The notes below the pieces were generated by a model, which worked only from the letters and a program-made list of their open reading frames with translations, ran no database searches and was not told the origin of the DNA. A program made the position numbers and the translations under genes. DNA of 64,000 nt from JAFAGX01 sp035623335 (GTDB lineage Bacteria; Acidobacteriota; Terriglobia; Terriglobales; Acidobacteriaceae). The stretch covers positions 62,001-126,000 of the forward strand of contig DASPTQ010000283.1 of NCBI GenBank assembly GCA_035623335.1, written 5' to 3'. Within the stretch, counting starts at the first letter, position 1. Each line of letters begins with the position of its first letter. Shown piece after piece: positions 54,839 to 64,000 of the stretch.

Positions 54839-55418
54839 GGAAAGGGCTATTCCGCGCGCCACCTGCGCCACCTGCCATATGAGCGCGACCGCGAATCAGC
54901 CGCTGACGCACGATGCGGGCGCCCGCATCAGCGTCACCCTTCGGCCTGTGAGCAGCAAGAAGCTGGAGAACTGGGAGAAGCGCCGCGCCCATGCATTGCT
55001 CGAATGGGCATGCCGCTGTGGAGAATTTCTACAAGCAATACGACAACACCGTAGATCTCTACAACGAGAAATTCGCCAAACCAGCCAAGACCATCATGGA
55101 TAAGCTCTAGGCTGCCAACAAGCTCACCAAGACTCCGTTCGATGAGAAGGTCGGGTGGACCTACTATGAACTCTCGCATCACCAGGGCCGTCGAGTCCGC
55201 ATGGGAACGGCTATGATAGGCCACGATTACACGCTGTGGCACGGCTTCTACGAGGTGGCCAAGGCGTTCTACACGGAATTTACCCCGAGGCAGAAGCGCT
55301 GATGGCCGGCGTCACCTCAGAAGTCATGAACACCCCATTACACCAATGGACAAAGGGCCTGAGCAAAGAGCAGATTCAACAGCAACTCGATTTCTGTAAG
55401 AAACGGTATAAGGAATAG
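54838..55418 (+). pseudogene. Frameshifted C-terminal part of a hydroxylamine-oxidoreductase-like cytochrome
   Basis: Forward-strand continuation of the same family: VGKGYSA, a heme motif CATCHM at 54864-54881, THDAGARISVTLRPVSSKKL, then after a frame change NFYKQYDNTVDLYNEKFAKP. A TAG follows at 55108-55110, then FDEKVGWTYYELSHHQGRRV and HDYTLWHGFYEVAKAFYTEF. A second frame change leads to EALMAGVTSEVMNTPLHQWT and the natural end at 55418. HAO-like proteins oxidise hydroxylamine or reduce nitrite/hydroxylamine in the periplasm. Two frameshifts, one stop, degraded heme sites and a missing N-terminus show that the gene is dead. Confidence 0.85.
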
Positions 55419-55512
55419 GATTGCATCTTATCGCTCGAATCTCCGGGAAGCGGCCCTCTGCAAAACGTGGTCTGCCTTGTGCCGGAGGCAGGCGAAATGG
55501 ATTGAAAGAACC

Positions 55513-55869
55513 ATGAAAAGAAAAGTCATTGTTTACGAAAAACCGACATGAAGCACATGCCGTGAGGTCAAGCGTGTCTTGACTGAGAAAGGGGTGGACT
55601 TTGAGAGCGTTCACTATATCGAAAAGCCGCTCTCGGCCAGCAACCTGAGGCAGCTATTGCACAGTGCTGGACTGAAGCCGCAAGAAGCCTTGCGCAAGAA
55701 CGAACTTGCGTATCAGGAGCATGTGGCTGGTAAAGACCTGAATGACGCGCAACTGATTCAACTGATGACCAAATACCCTGAGCTTATTCAAAGACCCATC
55801 GTGGTACATGGCAAGAAGGCTGTGCTGGCACGGCCCATCGACAAATTGAGCGAACTCGACATCGTATAG
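55513..55869 (+). CDS. ArsC-family thioredoxin-fold oxidoreductase with in-frame TGA (probable selenocysteine)
   Basis: 118 codons from the ATG at 55513, including one TGA at 55549-55551. The flanks read KRKVIVYEKPT-(TGA)-STCREVKRVLTEKG, so the TGA stands at residue 13, the nucleophilic Cys of ArsC-like proteins, giving a U-S-T-C redox motif with Cys16. Everything after it is a textbook ArsC-family sequence (LRQLLHSAGLKPQEALRKNE, YPELIQRPIVVHGKKAVLAR) with no further stop or frameshift, and normal length. Family members reduce arsenate or act as disulfide/thiol oxidoreductases; the substrate here is unknown. A SECIS-like hairpin follows the TGA. The alternative is a TGC-to-TGA nonsense mutation in a neighbourhood that contains pseudogenes. 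It converges with the reductase operon. Confidence 0.72.
55566..55584 (+). promoter_or_regulatory. Candidate bacterial SECIS element
   Basis: Stem GGTCAAG (55566-55572) with CTTGACT (55578-55584): six Watson-Crick pairs plus one G-T, 5-nt loop CGTGT with G in its second position. It starts 14 nt after the TGA and the loop begins 21 nt after it, within the 16-37 nt range known for bacterial SECIS loops recognised by SelB. Confidence 0.7.
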
Positions 55870-55953
55870 GCGGAATCGAGACCTTGGCTAAGCTGTGTCG
55901 TGCCTCCTGCTCTGAGAGCCTCACAGGTTCTCGCAGGCGGAACGAAACAGAAT

Positions 55954-56616
55954 TCAGGCAGATTGAAGCGGAGCGGTCGCCGACCTCTCCCTGTGAAGGA
56001 ACTGTACCAACAGATCCATCAACAGCGGGAATCCTGGCGCTTCGGTCTTATTGAGCTTCTGAGCCGCCGTGGGCAGCCAATTCAGTAGGTGACGTTCTAG
56101 GAACTCTGACTTCGCCCTCGCCAGCGAATCCCTACTGGCTTCGTCCGATGTGTTTTCCTGAGTGAAGCTCACGGCGGCGACAAACTCCAGTTGAGTGACT
56201 AGGTAGTCGGGCACACCGGTTGTTGGATCCGATTTGAGCCCGAGGACATCGTAGAAGTACGTGTTTTCAAGAGCAATTTCCTGGGCCGGATGGCTCTTGT
56301 CATGAGCCGATTCGAATAGCGGGACTATCGGCTCCGGAAGGCCCACGTCAAACAGACTGATATATGCCGATTCATAAAGCTCATACGTCGGGAACCAGCA
56401 AAATTCAGCCACTTTTTCGTCGCCGCCGAGATACTGCGCCAAGTCTCTCAGGTCTGCTGAGATGGATGGTTGCGCGAGAAACTCATAGCACTCCTGCGAT
56501 GGTGGAGAGAAAATACGAGCGAAAAAGCGGTAGAGATCGATTTGCTCCCAATTCATCGATGCCGCTGTGTGTTGGTGGGTGGCAACGTCCAGCATGAATG
56601 AGTCCTTGCCTTCCAT
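55954..56616 (-). CDS. TorD/NarJ-type molybdoenzyme chaperone
   Basis: 220 residues, all-helical, TorD-family pattern: MNWEQIDLYRFFARIFSPPS, the central PTYELYESAYISLFDVGLPE, VPDYLVTQLEFVAAVSFTQE and FLERHLLNWLPTAAQKLNKT. Such chaperones bind the Tat signal of the catalytic subunit and hold it until the molybdenum cofactor is inserted. The start ATG at 56616 directly follows the stop of the gamma-subunit gene (TAAATG), so the two are translationally coupled. It is the last gene of the operon, as in ser, ddh and clr clusters where a D protein accompanies ABC. Confidence 0.85.
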   Translation of the reverse strand: MEGKDSFMLDVATHQHTAASMNWEQIDLYRFFARIFSPPSQECYEFLAQPSISADLRDLAQYLGGDEKVAEFCWFPTYELYESAYISLFDVGLPEPIVPLFESAHDKSHPAQEIALENTYFYDVLGLKSDPTTGVPDYLVTQLEFVAAVSFTQENTSDEASRDSLARAKSEFLERHLLNWLPTAAQKLNKTEAPGFPLLMDLLVQFLHRERSATAPLQSA

Positions 56617-57351
56617 TTACTCCAGGAACTGCCACACAGAAAAATACTTGCGTCCGTCGCGATCCTTCTGGCTTCCATTCCAAACCGCGAACGCTACCGG
56701 TGTGCCAGCAGCAAGATTCGGCAGCACCAGCGTGACGTTCCACTGGCCATTCTGATAGACGGCGTTTGCCAGAAAGCTTTGACCAGTCCGATGGGTCGTG
56801 CTTCGTCCGTGCGCTTCCATCAACATCGCGCCGCGCGTCGCATTCCAGTAATAGATCTGAACCGGATGGTCGGGATCTCCCATCTGTAGAGAAGGAGACA
56901 GATCTCCCGCCCTTGCGTTCGTCGGGAACATCACAGCTGCAGCATCGAAGAAGCGGTCACTCGCCTCGGTCTGCACCTTGTCGAAGCGCGTCTCAGGGGC
57001 CGTCTTCGGAACTTCCGGCAGCGCGACTGCATCCTGGGTGGGGTCGTGCCAGACAAGGTGGACAATCAGCTTCTCCTGAGCGCGGATGCAACGGACATCA
57101 ACGATTGGAATCTCCAGCGCAGCGGGTTCGTCGGTATCATAAAGTGGAGGGGTCCGATTCAGCGCGACACGCTTGGGCGCGATCTGGCTCCAGGCAGTGG
57201 CGTCCCGTTTCAGAAGACTGTCGACCGTCGCCGACGATGTGCTGACCGGCAGGGATTGCAGACTGGCTGGCTCGGTCTGAGTTTGCGCGAAGACACAAAG
57301 GGAGAGGAGGCAACAGGCAACAATTCTGAACAATAATGAGCGAATTCGCAT
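56617..57351 (-). CDS. Heme-b-binding gamma subunit of a type II DMSO-reductase complex (EbdC/SerC-like)
   Basis: 244 residues from an ATG behind AGGAGGAG. Signal peptide (LLFRIVACCLLSLCVFAQTQ). The beta-sandwich core of the ethylbenzene-dehydrogenase-type gamma domain is recognisable: VRCIRAQEKLIVHLVWHDPT, DRFFDAAAVMFPTNARAGDL, MGDPDHPVQIYYWNATRGAM and WNVTLVLPNLAAGTPVAFAV. In characterised complexes this periplasmic subunit holds one heme b and passes electrons between a c-type cytochrome and the Fe-S subunit. Position between the beta subunit and the chaperone fits that role exactly. Confidence 0.85.
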   Translation of the reverse strand: MRIRSLLFRIVACCLLSLCVFAQTQTEPASLQSLPVSTSSATVDSLLKRDATAWSQIAPKRVALNRTPPLYDTDEPAALEIPIVDVRCIRAQEKLIVHLVWHDPTQDAVALPEVPKTAPETRFDKVQTEASDRFFDAAAVMFPTNARAGDLSPSLQMGDPDHPVQIYYWNATRGAMLMEAHGRSTTHRTGQSFLANAVYQNGQWNVTLVLPNLAAGTPVAFAVWNGSQKDRDGRKYFSVWQFLE

Positions 57352-57360
57352 TCTCTCCTC

Positions 57361-58362
<1,002 letters not shown>

Positions 58363-58374
58363 GACCGCCTCTCC

Positions 58375-61140
58375 TTAGACCTTTACCTTTTCCACTTCCA
58401 CTTTGATGTCGCGGTTGTTGCCCGTTGGCCCCCAGTAGTTCAGGCGGAAGTTCACGTGGCCATAGTTGCCGATCAACTGCGTGGGTTTGATCTTGATGTA
58501 GGTCAGCGACTGCCAGCCACCTTCCTTGAAGCCGAGGTACTTCTCCCAGCCGTGGTACATGGTCACGCGGCCGGGCTTTTCTCCCGGCAGGATTTGCAGA
58601 CGGCACACACAGTGCCCAACATCGTTGTGAATGCGGACCCAGTCGTTGTCCTGCAGGCCGCGCTTGCGGGCATCGTCAGGGCTCATGTAGACGATCGGAC
58701 CGCCGCGCTGTAGTCGCAACATCCCACGGTGGTCGCGCCATGTGGAATGAATCGACCAGCGCCCGTGCGGTGTGTTCCAGTAGAGCGGAAACTTCTCCGG
58801 GATCGGCTCCTTGAAGGTCGGCAACTGCTCGCCGAGATCGATATACCAGGGATGGTCGATGTAAAACTGCTGGCGTCCAGTGAGCGTCCGCCACGGGCGT
58901 TTCTTTTCGACCTGATGCTTGAACGGAGTGTAGGCGATGCCTTCTTCGAGATCGCTGTTCCACGATTCGGGATCGGTCGCCACAAATCTCTTGGGCTTCT
59001 CCTGAAGCTGGGCGTAGGTCATTCCCTTGGTCTCTTCGGCGTTGCCCAGAATGAAGTTTACGGCCTGTTCGTCGCTCTGAATCGCGCCCTTGCCTGTCCA
59101 ATCGTGTTCAAGTTGTGTGAAGTCTCGATTCCACTCAAAGGCTTCATCGTGAAACGGCTTCAGGCCTTCCTTGGTTGCTATTTCGGCGATCTTTGCGGCG
59201 AGGGCCCGGAAGATATCCCAATCCGTTTTGCTCTCAAATAGGGGCTCGCAGGCTTTGCCGAACGGATGAATGTAACTGTGGCAATCGGTCGAGTTGATGT
59301 CTACTTTCTCGTAGTAACTGGCTGCGGGCAGCACGACATCGGAGTAGAGCGCGGTCGTGTCCATGCGGTAGTTGATATCGACGATGAGGTCAAGATCCTT
59401 CCACAGCGAGGATTCCAGAATCTCGTTGCCCTTCGCCTGATTCAGGTAATTCGCGCGCCAGATGATCATGGCCCGCGGTTTCTTGCCGTTCTTCGGCCAA
59501 AGCGGCATCCAGTCATTCTTGACCGACTCCTGGATGTACCACTCAATCGGTTTGCCGTTATAAAGATGCGGATCTTTGTTTGTGGAGTGGACATAGCTCC
59601 AAAGCGTTGTGTTCTGAAAGCGTTGCTTCTTTCGAGTTTCAGGGAACGCCAGTTTGAAGAATCCCTGCTCCGGCCAAAGCCGTTCTTGTCCTACGTAGTG
59701 ATTGAAACCGCCGCCGTTCTTGCCGACGTTACCGGTCAATGCCACCAACAGAATGAAGGACCGGTTCGTCAGGTCATTGTGGAACCAGTGGTTTGTCCCC
59801 GCGCCGTGGATAATCATTGCCGGCTTCCGTGTGCCTAGTTCCTTGGCAAACTGTTCAATCTCATAGGCGGGAAGCCCGGCATGGGCAGCGACTTTGTCGA
59901 GCGGATAATTCGCGAGTTCTTTCTTAAGTAACTCGTAGACGGTCGTGACTTCGGCGGTCGTGCCGTCGATTAGTTGGACCTGGAATGTGCCCGTGAGCGC
60001 CGGATCAACTGCTTCCAGCTGAATCGTCTTTTTGTCGGAGCCCATCGACCCCGGAGCTGGTATGGGTTTCTGCTGCTTCGTGTCCCACAGGTAGAAAACG
60101 TCTTCCTTGCCGCCTTTCTTCATATCCGATTCGCGCAGGAAACGCTTCCTCCCAGCCAGGACTAAGAAAGGAAGATCCGTTTGCTCTTTCACGTAAGGCG
60201 CGTCAATCAGATCGTGGTCGATTAAGTACTTGGCAACACCCAAGGCGAGGATGCCGTCCGTGCCGGGATGGACCCGGAAGTACAGGTCGGCGTGGATCGA
60301 ACTTGAGTTGTAGTCGGGCGAAATACAGACAATCTTCGCCCCGTTGTAGCGAGCCTCCCAGGCGAAGTGCGCGTCGGGGATGCGCGTCTGCGAAATGTTC
60401 GAACCCCAGAGGACGATGTACTTGGAGTTAAACCAATCGGCGCACTCGCAGGATTCCGTCTGAACGCCCCAGGTCAACGGTTCGCCTGGAGGCAGGTCGC
60501 AATACCAGTCGTAAAACGACAGGAAGACGCCGCCAATGTAGTGGGCCAGTCGCGAACCAGCGCAGAAGCTGACTGGGCTCATCGCAGGAATCACACTGAA
60601 GAACGAGTTCGTATCCGGTCCGTAGTTATAGATGTTGTCGAGGAGTTTCTCCGCGACCATCGTGAGGGCTTCGTCCCAACTGGCGCGGCGCCACTTGCCC
60701 TCGCCGCGTTCGCCCGTGCGAATCAGCGGATAGCGCAAGCGTTGTGGGCTGTACACGTATTCCGTGAAGCATCCGCCCTTTTGGCAGCCACGTGGGTTGT
60801 AATCTGGCAGATCGGCATTGATGCGCGGATAATCCGCGGCCTGCTCCTCGCGCACCATGACGCCATTGCGGACGTAAACCTTCCACGAGCAAGAACCGGT
60901 GCAATTGGCCGAGTGCGTCGAGCGAACGACCTTGTCCCACGTCCAAATCTTGCGATAGAAATCCTCCCAGCCGCGAAAAGGATACGACCGGAGCGGATCG
61001 AAGTCGCCCGTAAGCGTGGTCAGGACCGGCTTCTCGTTGCGCGAGCAGCCAGGCAGAACCACGCTGGCCGCGGTGACAGCCGCAGCTTGCAGGAATCCGC
61101 GCCGCGAGCAGGGTTTGGCCGTTTTCTCATAGTCGCTCAT
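58375..61140 (-). CDS. Tat-exported type II DMSO-reductase-family catalytic subunit (NarG/SerA/ClrA-like)
   Basis: 921 residues. Tat signal SRRGFLQAAAVTAASVVLPG at 12-31. The FS0 cluster site is STHSANCTGSCSWKVYVRNG (His76, Cys80, Cys84) with Cys119 in NPRGCQKGGC, as in NarG. The segment SFYDWYCDLPPGEPLTWG near 208-225 is the type II motif supplying the Asp ligand to molybdenum. Later cofactor segments include VLWGSNISQTRIPDAHFAWE and IVDINYRMDTTALYSDVVLP. Known relatives reduce nitrate, selenate, chlorate/perchlorate or oxidise dimethyl sulfide, ethylbenzene or nitrite in the periplasm; sequence alone does not choose among them. ATGA overlap with the upstream cytochrome c gene indicates tight coupling. 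Confidence 0.92.
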   Translation of the reverse strand: MSDYEKTAKPCSRRGFLQAAAVTAASVVLPGCSRNEKPVLTTLTGDFDPLRSYPFRGWEDFYRKIWTWDKVVRSTHSANCTGSCSWKVYVRNGVMVREEQAADYPRINADLPDYNPRGCQKGGCFTEYVYSPQRLRYPLIRTGERGEGKWRRASWDEALTMVAEKLLDNIYNYGPDTNSFFSVIPAMSPVSFCAGSRLAHYIGGVFLSFYDWYCDLPPGEPLTWGVQTESCECADWFNSKYIVLWGSNISQTRIPDAHFAWEARYNGAKIVCISPDYNSSSIHADLYFRVHPGTDGILALGVAKYLIDHDLIDAPYVKEQTDLPFLVLAGRKRFLRESDMKKGGKEDVFYLWDTKQQKPIPAPGSMGSDKKTIQLEAVDPALTGTFQVQLIDGTTAEVTTVYELLKKELANYPLDKVAAHAGLPAYEIEQFAKELGTRKPAMIIHGAGTNHWFHNDLTNRSFILLVALTGNVGKNGGGFNHYVGQERLWPEQGFFKLAFPETRKKQRFQNTTLWSYVHSTNKDPHLYNGKPIEWYIQESVKNDWMPLWPKNGKKPRAMIIWRANYLNQAKGNEILESSLWKDLDLIVDINYRMDTTALYSDVVLPAASYYEKVDINSTDCHSYIHPFGKACEPLFESKTDWDIFRALAAKIAEIATKEGLKPFHDEAFEWNRDFTQLEHDWTGKGAIQSDEQAVNFILGNAEETKGMTYAQLQEKPKRFVATDPESWNSDLEEGIAYTPFKHQVEKKRPWRTLTGRQQFYIDHPWYIDLGEQLPTFKEPIPEKFPLYWNTPHGRWSIHSTWRDHRGMLRLQRGGPIVYMSPDDARKRGLQDNDWVRIHNDVGHCVCRLQILPGEKPGRVTMYHGWEKYLGFKEGGWQSLTYIKIKPTQLIGNYGHVNFRLNYWGPTGNNRDIKVEVEKVKV

Positions 61141-62621
61141 TGTCTTTCTCCGCCACGCGTTGTCGAGTTCGTGTTCTGTGCCATCGCTCGCTGTTTCGTT
61201 GGTTCTCGCAGCGACCGCAAGTACGCCAGGATATCGGCGAGGTCCTGATCGCTGAGTGCCGCACCCTCGGCGCGCTGAAATGCCGGCATCGGTGTTCTCA
61301 CGCGTCCAAAACGAATCGTTCGCAGAATAAGGTCGTCACTCGCCGCCGATTGAAATACCGGATTGCCAATCTCGGGAGCGATTCCACCCCGTCCGCTCAT
61401 CCCATGGCAGCCCTCACAATTTCTCAGGTAGAGATCAAGGCCGCGCGTATCATCGCCGTGCAAAGTCAGGGCGGGTGACGGCGTGGGCGCCGGTGCACCG
61501 TTTCGCAAATATTCAATGACAGCCGAGACCTCTTCCGGCATCAGTCCGCCCGCGTGCGCGCCCCAGGCCGGCATCTGCGTACCGGGACGGCCGTTCTCGA
61601 CATTCGTCAAAAGATATTCTTGGGTTGCCGTCGTGGCCAAGGAAGCACCGCGAATCGCCGGGACAAAGCGTCCGAATTTCTTGTCCCAACGGGTATAGGT
61701 TCCGTTGCCGTGGCAGGCGCCACAATATTGCTGATACACCTGCTCGCCGGTCAGCGGTGTCGGATGTAGCGCGCGATACTTTTGCTCGATTTTGTCCGGC
61801 GCCAGATAGCTTTCCGGCACGTCGCGCTTCCATTGCGAGAGCATGAAAGCCGTTAACGCCTGCGCCTCGCGCTGGGTTACGGTTGGGTTGCGCATCTGGC
61901 TGTCCGGCACAACGCTGCCCGGGTCGCGGAAATGCGCAAGCTGCCAGTTCCATATCGTGTGTGGTGGCTTGAGTAAGCTCATGATGAGCTGGTGCTTCGT
62001 CTTGGCTCCTTCATTGTCGAGGGCGGGTCCAAGCGTGCCGCCCCGTCCACCGAGCTTATGGCATGACCCGCAACTCTTTTCCCGATAAAGCTTGATTCCT
62101 ACAGTGAGCAGCGGAATCTGCTCGGGCGGCAGCCTGTTCGCGTCGTGGCACGTGACGCAGGTCGCCTCCGTCATCTCCTTCGGCAGCAGCGGATAATCCC
62201 AGAACACGTCGTCGGCTTTGGCTTCGCTGAACGTCAGGGCCGCGCCTTGCCCGTGATGACAGACCGTGCAACCGAAGCGATCCACGGGATGTTTGTCGAG
62301 AATATTGCCGGGATGAACTCGGTGCGGCTGCTCGACATCGGTCATGCGTGGATCGTCAATTCCGTTGTGACAGCTGACGCACCGGTCTACGGCCCCAAGC
62401 ACCGGGACGCTGACTTGCTTCATCTCAACTCGGAACTTGGCCAGCAGCTCACGGCCCCGGTCGTCGGTCGCCTTTTGCCGCAGAATGTCCTGATACTCGC
62501 GCTGCATCACTACCCATTGCGCCAGGTAGTTCTCGCGAACAGCCGCGCCCACAAGGAACACGATGGTCACCGCGCTTGCCACCAGCAGGAGCCAGCGATA
62601 AATTCGAGAAGGATCGTTCAT
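61137..62621 (-). CDS. Membrane-anchored hexaheme cytochrome c
   Basis: 494 residues from the ATG at 62621 behind AAGGAG; the frame is open upstream to 62702 but overlaps the cytochrome b gene. One N-terminal membrane anchor (IYRWLLLVASAVTIVFLVGA). Six CxxCH motifs: CVSCH (81), CTVCH (118), CVTCH (155), CGSCH (184), CGACH (300) and CEGCH (402). The last two belong to separate mono-heme cytochrome c domains, the first four to a compact multiheme module. It lies between cytochrome b and the molybdoenzyme, so it probably carries electrons from the quinol site to the periplasmic reductase, or in reverse if the enzyme is an oxidase. Confidence 0.9.
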   Translation of the reverse strand: MNDPSRIYRWLLLVASAVTIVFLVGAAVRENYLAQWVVMQREYQDILRQKATDDRGRELLAKFRVEMKQVSVPVLGAVDRCVSCHNGIDDPRMTDVEQPHRVHPGNILDKHPVDRFGCTVCHHGQGAALTFSEAKADDVFWDYPLLPKEMTEATCVTCHDANRLPPEQIPLLTVGIKLYREKSCGSCHKLGGRGGTLGPALDNEGAKTKHQLIMSLLKPPHTIWNWQLAHFRDPGSVVPDSQMRNPTVTQREAQALTAFMLSQWKRDVPESYLAPDKIEQKYRALHPTPLTGEQVYQQYCGACHGNGTYTRWDKKFGRFVPAIRGASLATTATQEYLLTNVENGRPGTQMPAWGAHAGGLMPEEVSAVIEYLRNGAPAPTPSPALTLHGDDTRGLDLYLRNCEGCHGMSGRGGIAPEIGNPVFQSAASDDLILRTIRFGRVRTPMPAFQRAEGAALSDQDLADILAYLRSLREPTKQRAMAQNTNSTTRGGERQ

Positions 62622-62634
62622 CGCATTCTCCTTC

Positions 62635-64000
62635 CTAGTGCACCGGCCATTGCGAAGGCCACCAGTAGAAATGCCAGTTGGGCCCGCGATGGACCGTGGC
62701 AAAGTAGGTCAACAGCGTGAAGCCGACCAGGAAACAAGTGAAAAGCGACACCGCCGCAAGCCGCACCGAGTCTCTCCTTCGAAGTACATACAACGACCAC
62801 GCAGCAAAGATGAGCACCAACAAGCTGCCGGGATTGATGGCAATGATCCAGAGTTGATGGATGTTGGGGACCCAATTCCGGAGCCATCCGTAGTTGACTG
62901 TGAAGGCGAGCATGCCGACCGTGACAGCAAGGGAAAAGAGCAGAGACTGCCAAAGCACCGGCTTTTCACTCTTTGTTCCAAACCAGACACCTTCGCCGCC
63001 TGGCCGCCGGTCGAGGAAAGGAATCAGAGCCAATCCAACCACGACGATCATGGGGATCAACACCCCTCCAGTAAAGGCGGAATACGAAACCAGTTCCTGA
63101 AGTCCGAGGAAGTACCACGGGGCCTTGGCCGGATTCTCTGGAATCGCTGGGTTCGCCAACTCTTTGAGTGGCGCATCGGAGTAGAACGAGAGAATGACTG
63201 TCGTCGCCACTGTGACCATGAAGACGGCAAGCTCAGCCCAGAAGAGGTGCGGCCAGCTCATGACCGTATTCTCAGGTCCGCGATTTACAGGTGGACGCTT
63301 CCCTTTCACGAGCGCCATCAGTCCGTAGGTTTTGGTTGCCAGCGGCTGAAAGACCGGCCGTTTCTGCCCGCCCCATTCCGCAATTCCGCCGGGCGCGTCT
63401 TCTGGCTTGGCGAGGCCGCCATCTTTGCGAATTCGCCAGAAGTGGACGCCCATAAGCGTGACCAACGCCAGAGGCAGAACGAATACGTGCAAGACATAGA
63501 AACGGATTAGCGAATCCTGGCCGACAACGTTCGCTCCCAGCAAGAGCCGTTTCTGGAAGCCACCGGGATCAAAGAACTTCGTAATCCCGATTGCGTCAGT
63601 CAACTCTCGCGGCGAGTTGGCGATGTTCGAACCAATTGTGATAGCCCAGTAGGCAAGCTGATCCCAGGGCAACAGGTAGCCGGTAAAGCTCAATGCCAAA
63701 GTGATGACCAGCAGTCCTAGCCCCACCAGCCAATTGAACTCGCGCGGCTTCTTGTAGCTGGCGGTGAAGAACACTCTCGCCATGTGCAGCAGGACTGTAA
63801 GCACCATCAACTGCGCCGACCAGCGGTGGATATTGCGAATGAAGCGACCAGTAGACACGGTGAAATGAATGTCTTTGATCGACTGATATGCCAGGTCGGT
63901 AGATGGCTTGTAATAGACCATGAGAAGCACGCCCGTCACGAGAGTGAGAATGAAACTGGCGGTGGCCATCAGTCCGAGTCCAAAGGTGAGCGTGGGCTTC
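62635..64000 (-). CDS. Cytochrome b of a b6/bc-type quinol module, 5' end outside window
   Basis: The frame runs off the right end (KPTLTFGLGLMATASFILTL is still in frame at 64000), so the start is missing; about 454 residues are visible. Heme-b histidine pairs are in IRNIHRWSAQLMVLTVLLHM and YVLHVFVLPLALVTLMGVHF, spaced as in cytochrome b/b6. TGYLLPWDQLAYWA and APWYFLGLQELVSYSAF (the subunit IV-type quinone-site region) are fused on the same chain. Several more helices follow at the C-terminus. A Rieske protein would be expected upstream, beyond the window. Directly precedes the hexaheme cytochrome c gene. Confidence 0.9.
   Translation of the reverse strand, partial: KPTLTFGLGLMATASFILTLVTGVLLMVYYKPSTDLAYQSIKDIHFTVSTGRFIRNIHRWSAQLMVLTVLLHMARVFFTASYKKPREFNWLVGLGLLVITLALSFTGYLLPWDQLAYWAITIGSNIANSPRELTDAIGITKFFDPGGFQKRLLLGANVVGQDSLIRFYVLHVFVLPLALVTLMGVHFWRIRKDGGLAKPEDAPGGIAEWGGQKRPVFQPLATKTYGLMALVKGKRPPVNRGPENTVMSWPHLFWAELAVFMVTVATTVILSFYSDAPLKELANPAIPENPAKAPWYFLGLQELVSYSAFTGGVLIPMIVVVGLALIPFLDRRPGGEGVWFGTKSEKPVLWQSLLFSLAVTVGMLAFTVNYGWLRNWVPNIHQLWIIAINPGSLLVLIFAAWSLYVLRRRDSVRLAAVSLFTCFLVGFTLLTYFATVHRGPNWHFYWWPSQWPVH

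Noticed and set aside
55108..55110. In-frame TAG in the HAO-like fragment as a recoded codon (pyrrolysine)
   Set aside because: The same gene has two frameshifts, lost heme cysteines, an inverted segment and no N-terminus, so it is simply dead.

Overview
The window reads as chromosomal DNA of an Acidobacteriota member, probably class Terriglobia (Koribacter/Sulfotelmatobacter-like). This is inferred from gene content only: an acidobacterial-type VWA-domain protein, two Ser/Thr kinases fused to TolB/PD40 propellers, a DUF4382/DUF5666 lipoprotein, a GAF plus TonB-like fusion, several Tat-exported hydrolases, and BamA/Skp/TonB genes that imply a didermic envelope.

Layout. 1-3.0 kb: translation/nucleotide block rpsB(partial)-tsf-pyrH-frr. 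3.2-7 kb: lipoprotein and an orphan molybdopterin oxidoreductase. 7-12 kb: outer-membrane assembly (bamA, Skp/OmpH) and a TonB-family protein. 12-17.4 kb: alr, an alpha/beta hydrolase, a GNAT remnant, glyA, a glycosyltransferase. 17.5-23 kb: a small basic protein, the GAF/TonB-like repeat protein, and a reverse-strand GntR-stomatin-ExbD-like operon with a clear operator dyad. 23.3-34 kb: PAP2 phosphatase, radical SAM, AI-2E-type permease, VWA protein, PAS remnant, penicillin acylase, membrane proteins, VOC protein, dinB. 34.5-43.4 kb: CehA-like metallohydrolase, Tat-exported amidohydrolase overlapping an agmatine deiminase-family gene, and a LplT/PlsC/acyl-ACP synthetase tri-fusion. 43.5-48.9 kb: two convergent PD40 kinases.

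49-52.3 kb is a scrap region: three related repeats, an apbE copy lacking its N-terminus lying between two of them, and isolated small genes. It borders a respiratory cluster that runs off the right end: YwiC-like protein diverging from a DUF438/hemerythrin/PAS protein around a Crp/Fnr-type palindrome, a scrambled hydroxylamine-oxidoreductase-like pseudogene, an ArsC-like gene with an in-frame TGA exactly at the catalytic cysteine, and a reverse-strand operon (reading from 64 kb downward) cytochrome b, hexaheme cytochrome c, Tat-exported NarG/SerA-type molybdoenzyme, four-cluster Fe-S subunit, heme-b gamma subunit, TorD/NarJ-type chaperone.

The most interesting item is the ArsC-like gene at 55513-55869. 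The TGA replaces the nucleophilic Cys of a CxxC motif, the remaining frame is intact, and a 7-bp hairpin with a G in its 5-nt loop lies 14 nt after the TGA, as expected of a bacterial SECIS. It is probably a selenoprotein converging on a selenate/nitrate-reductase-type operon; a nonsense mutation in a decaying neighbourhood is the main alternative.
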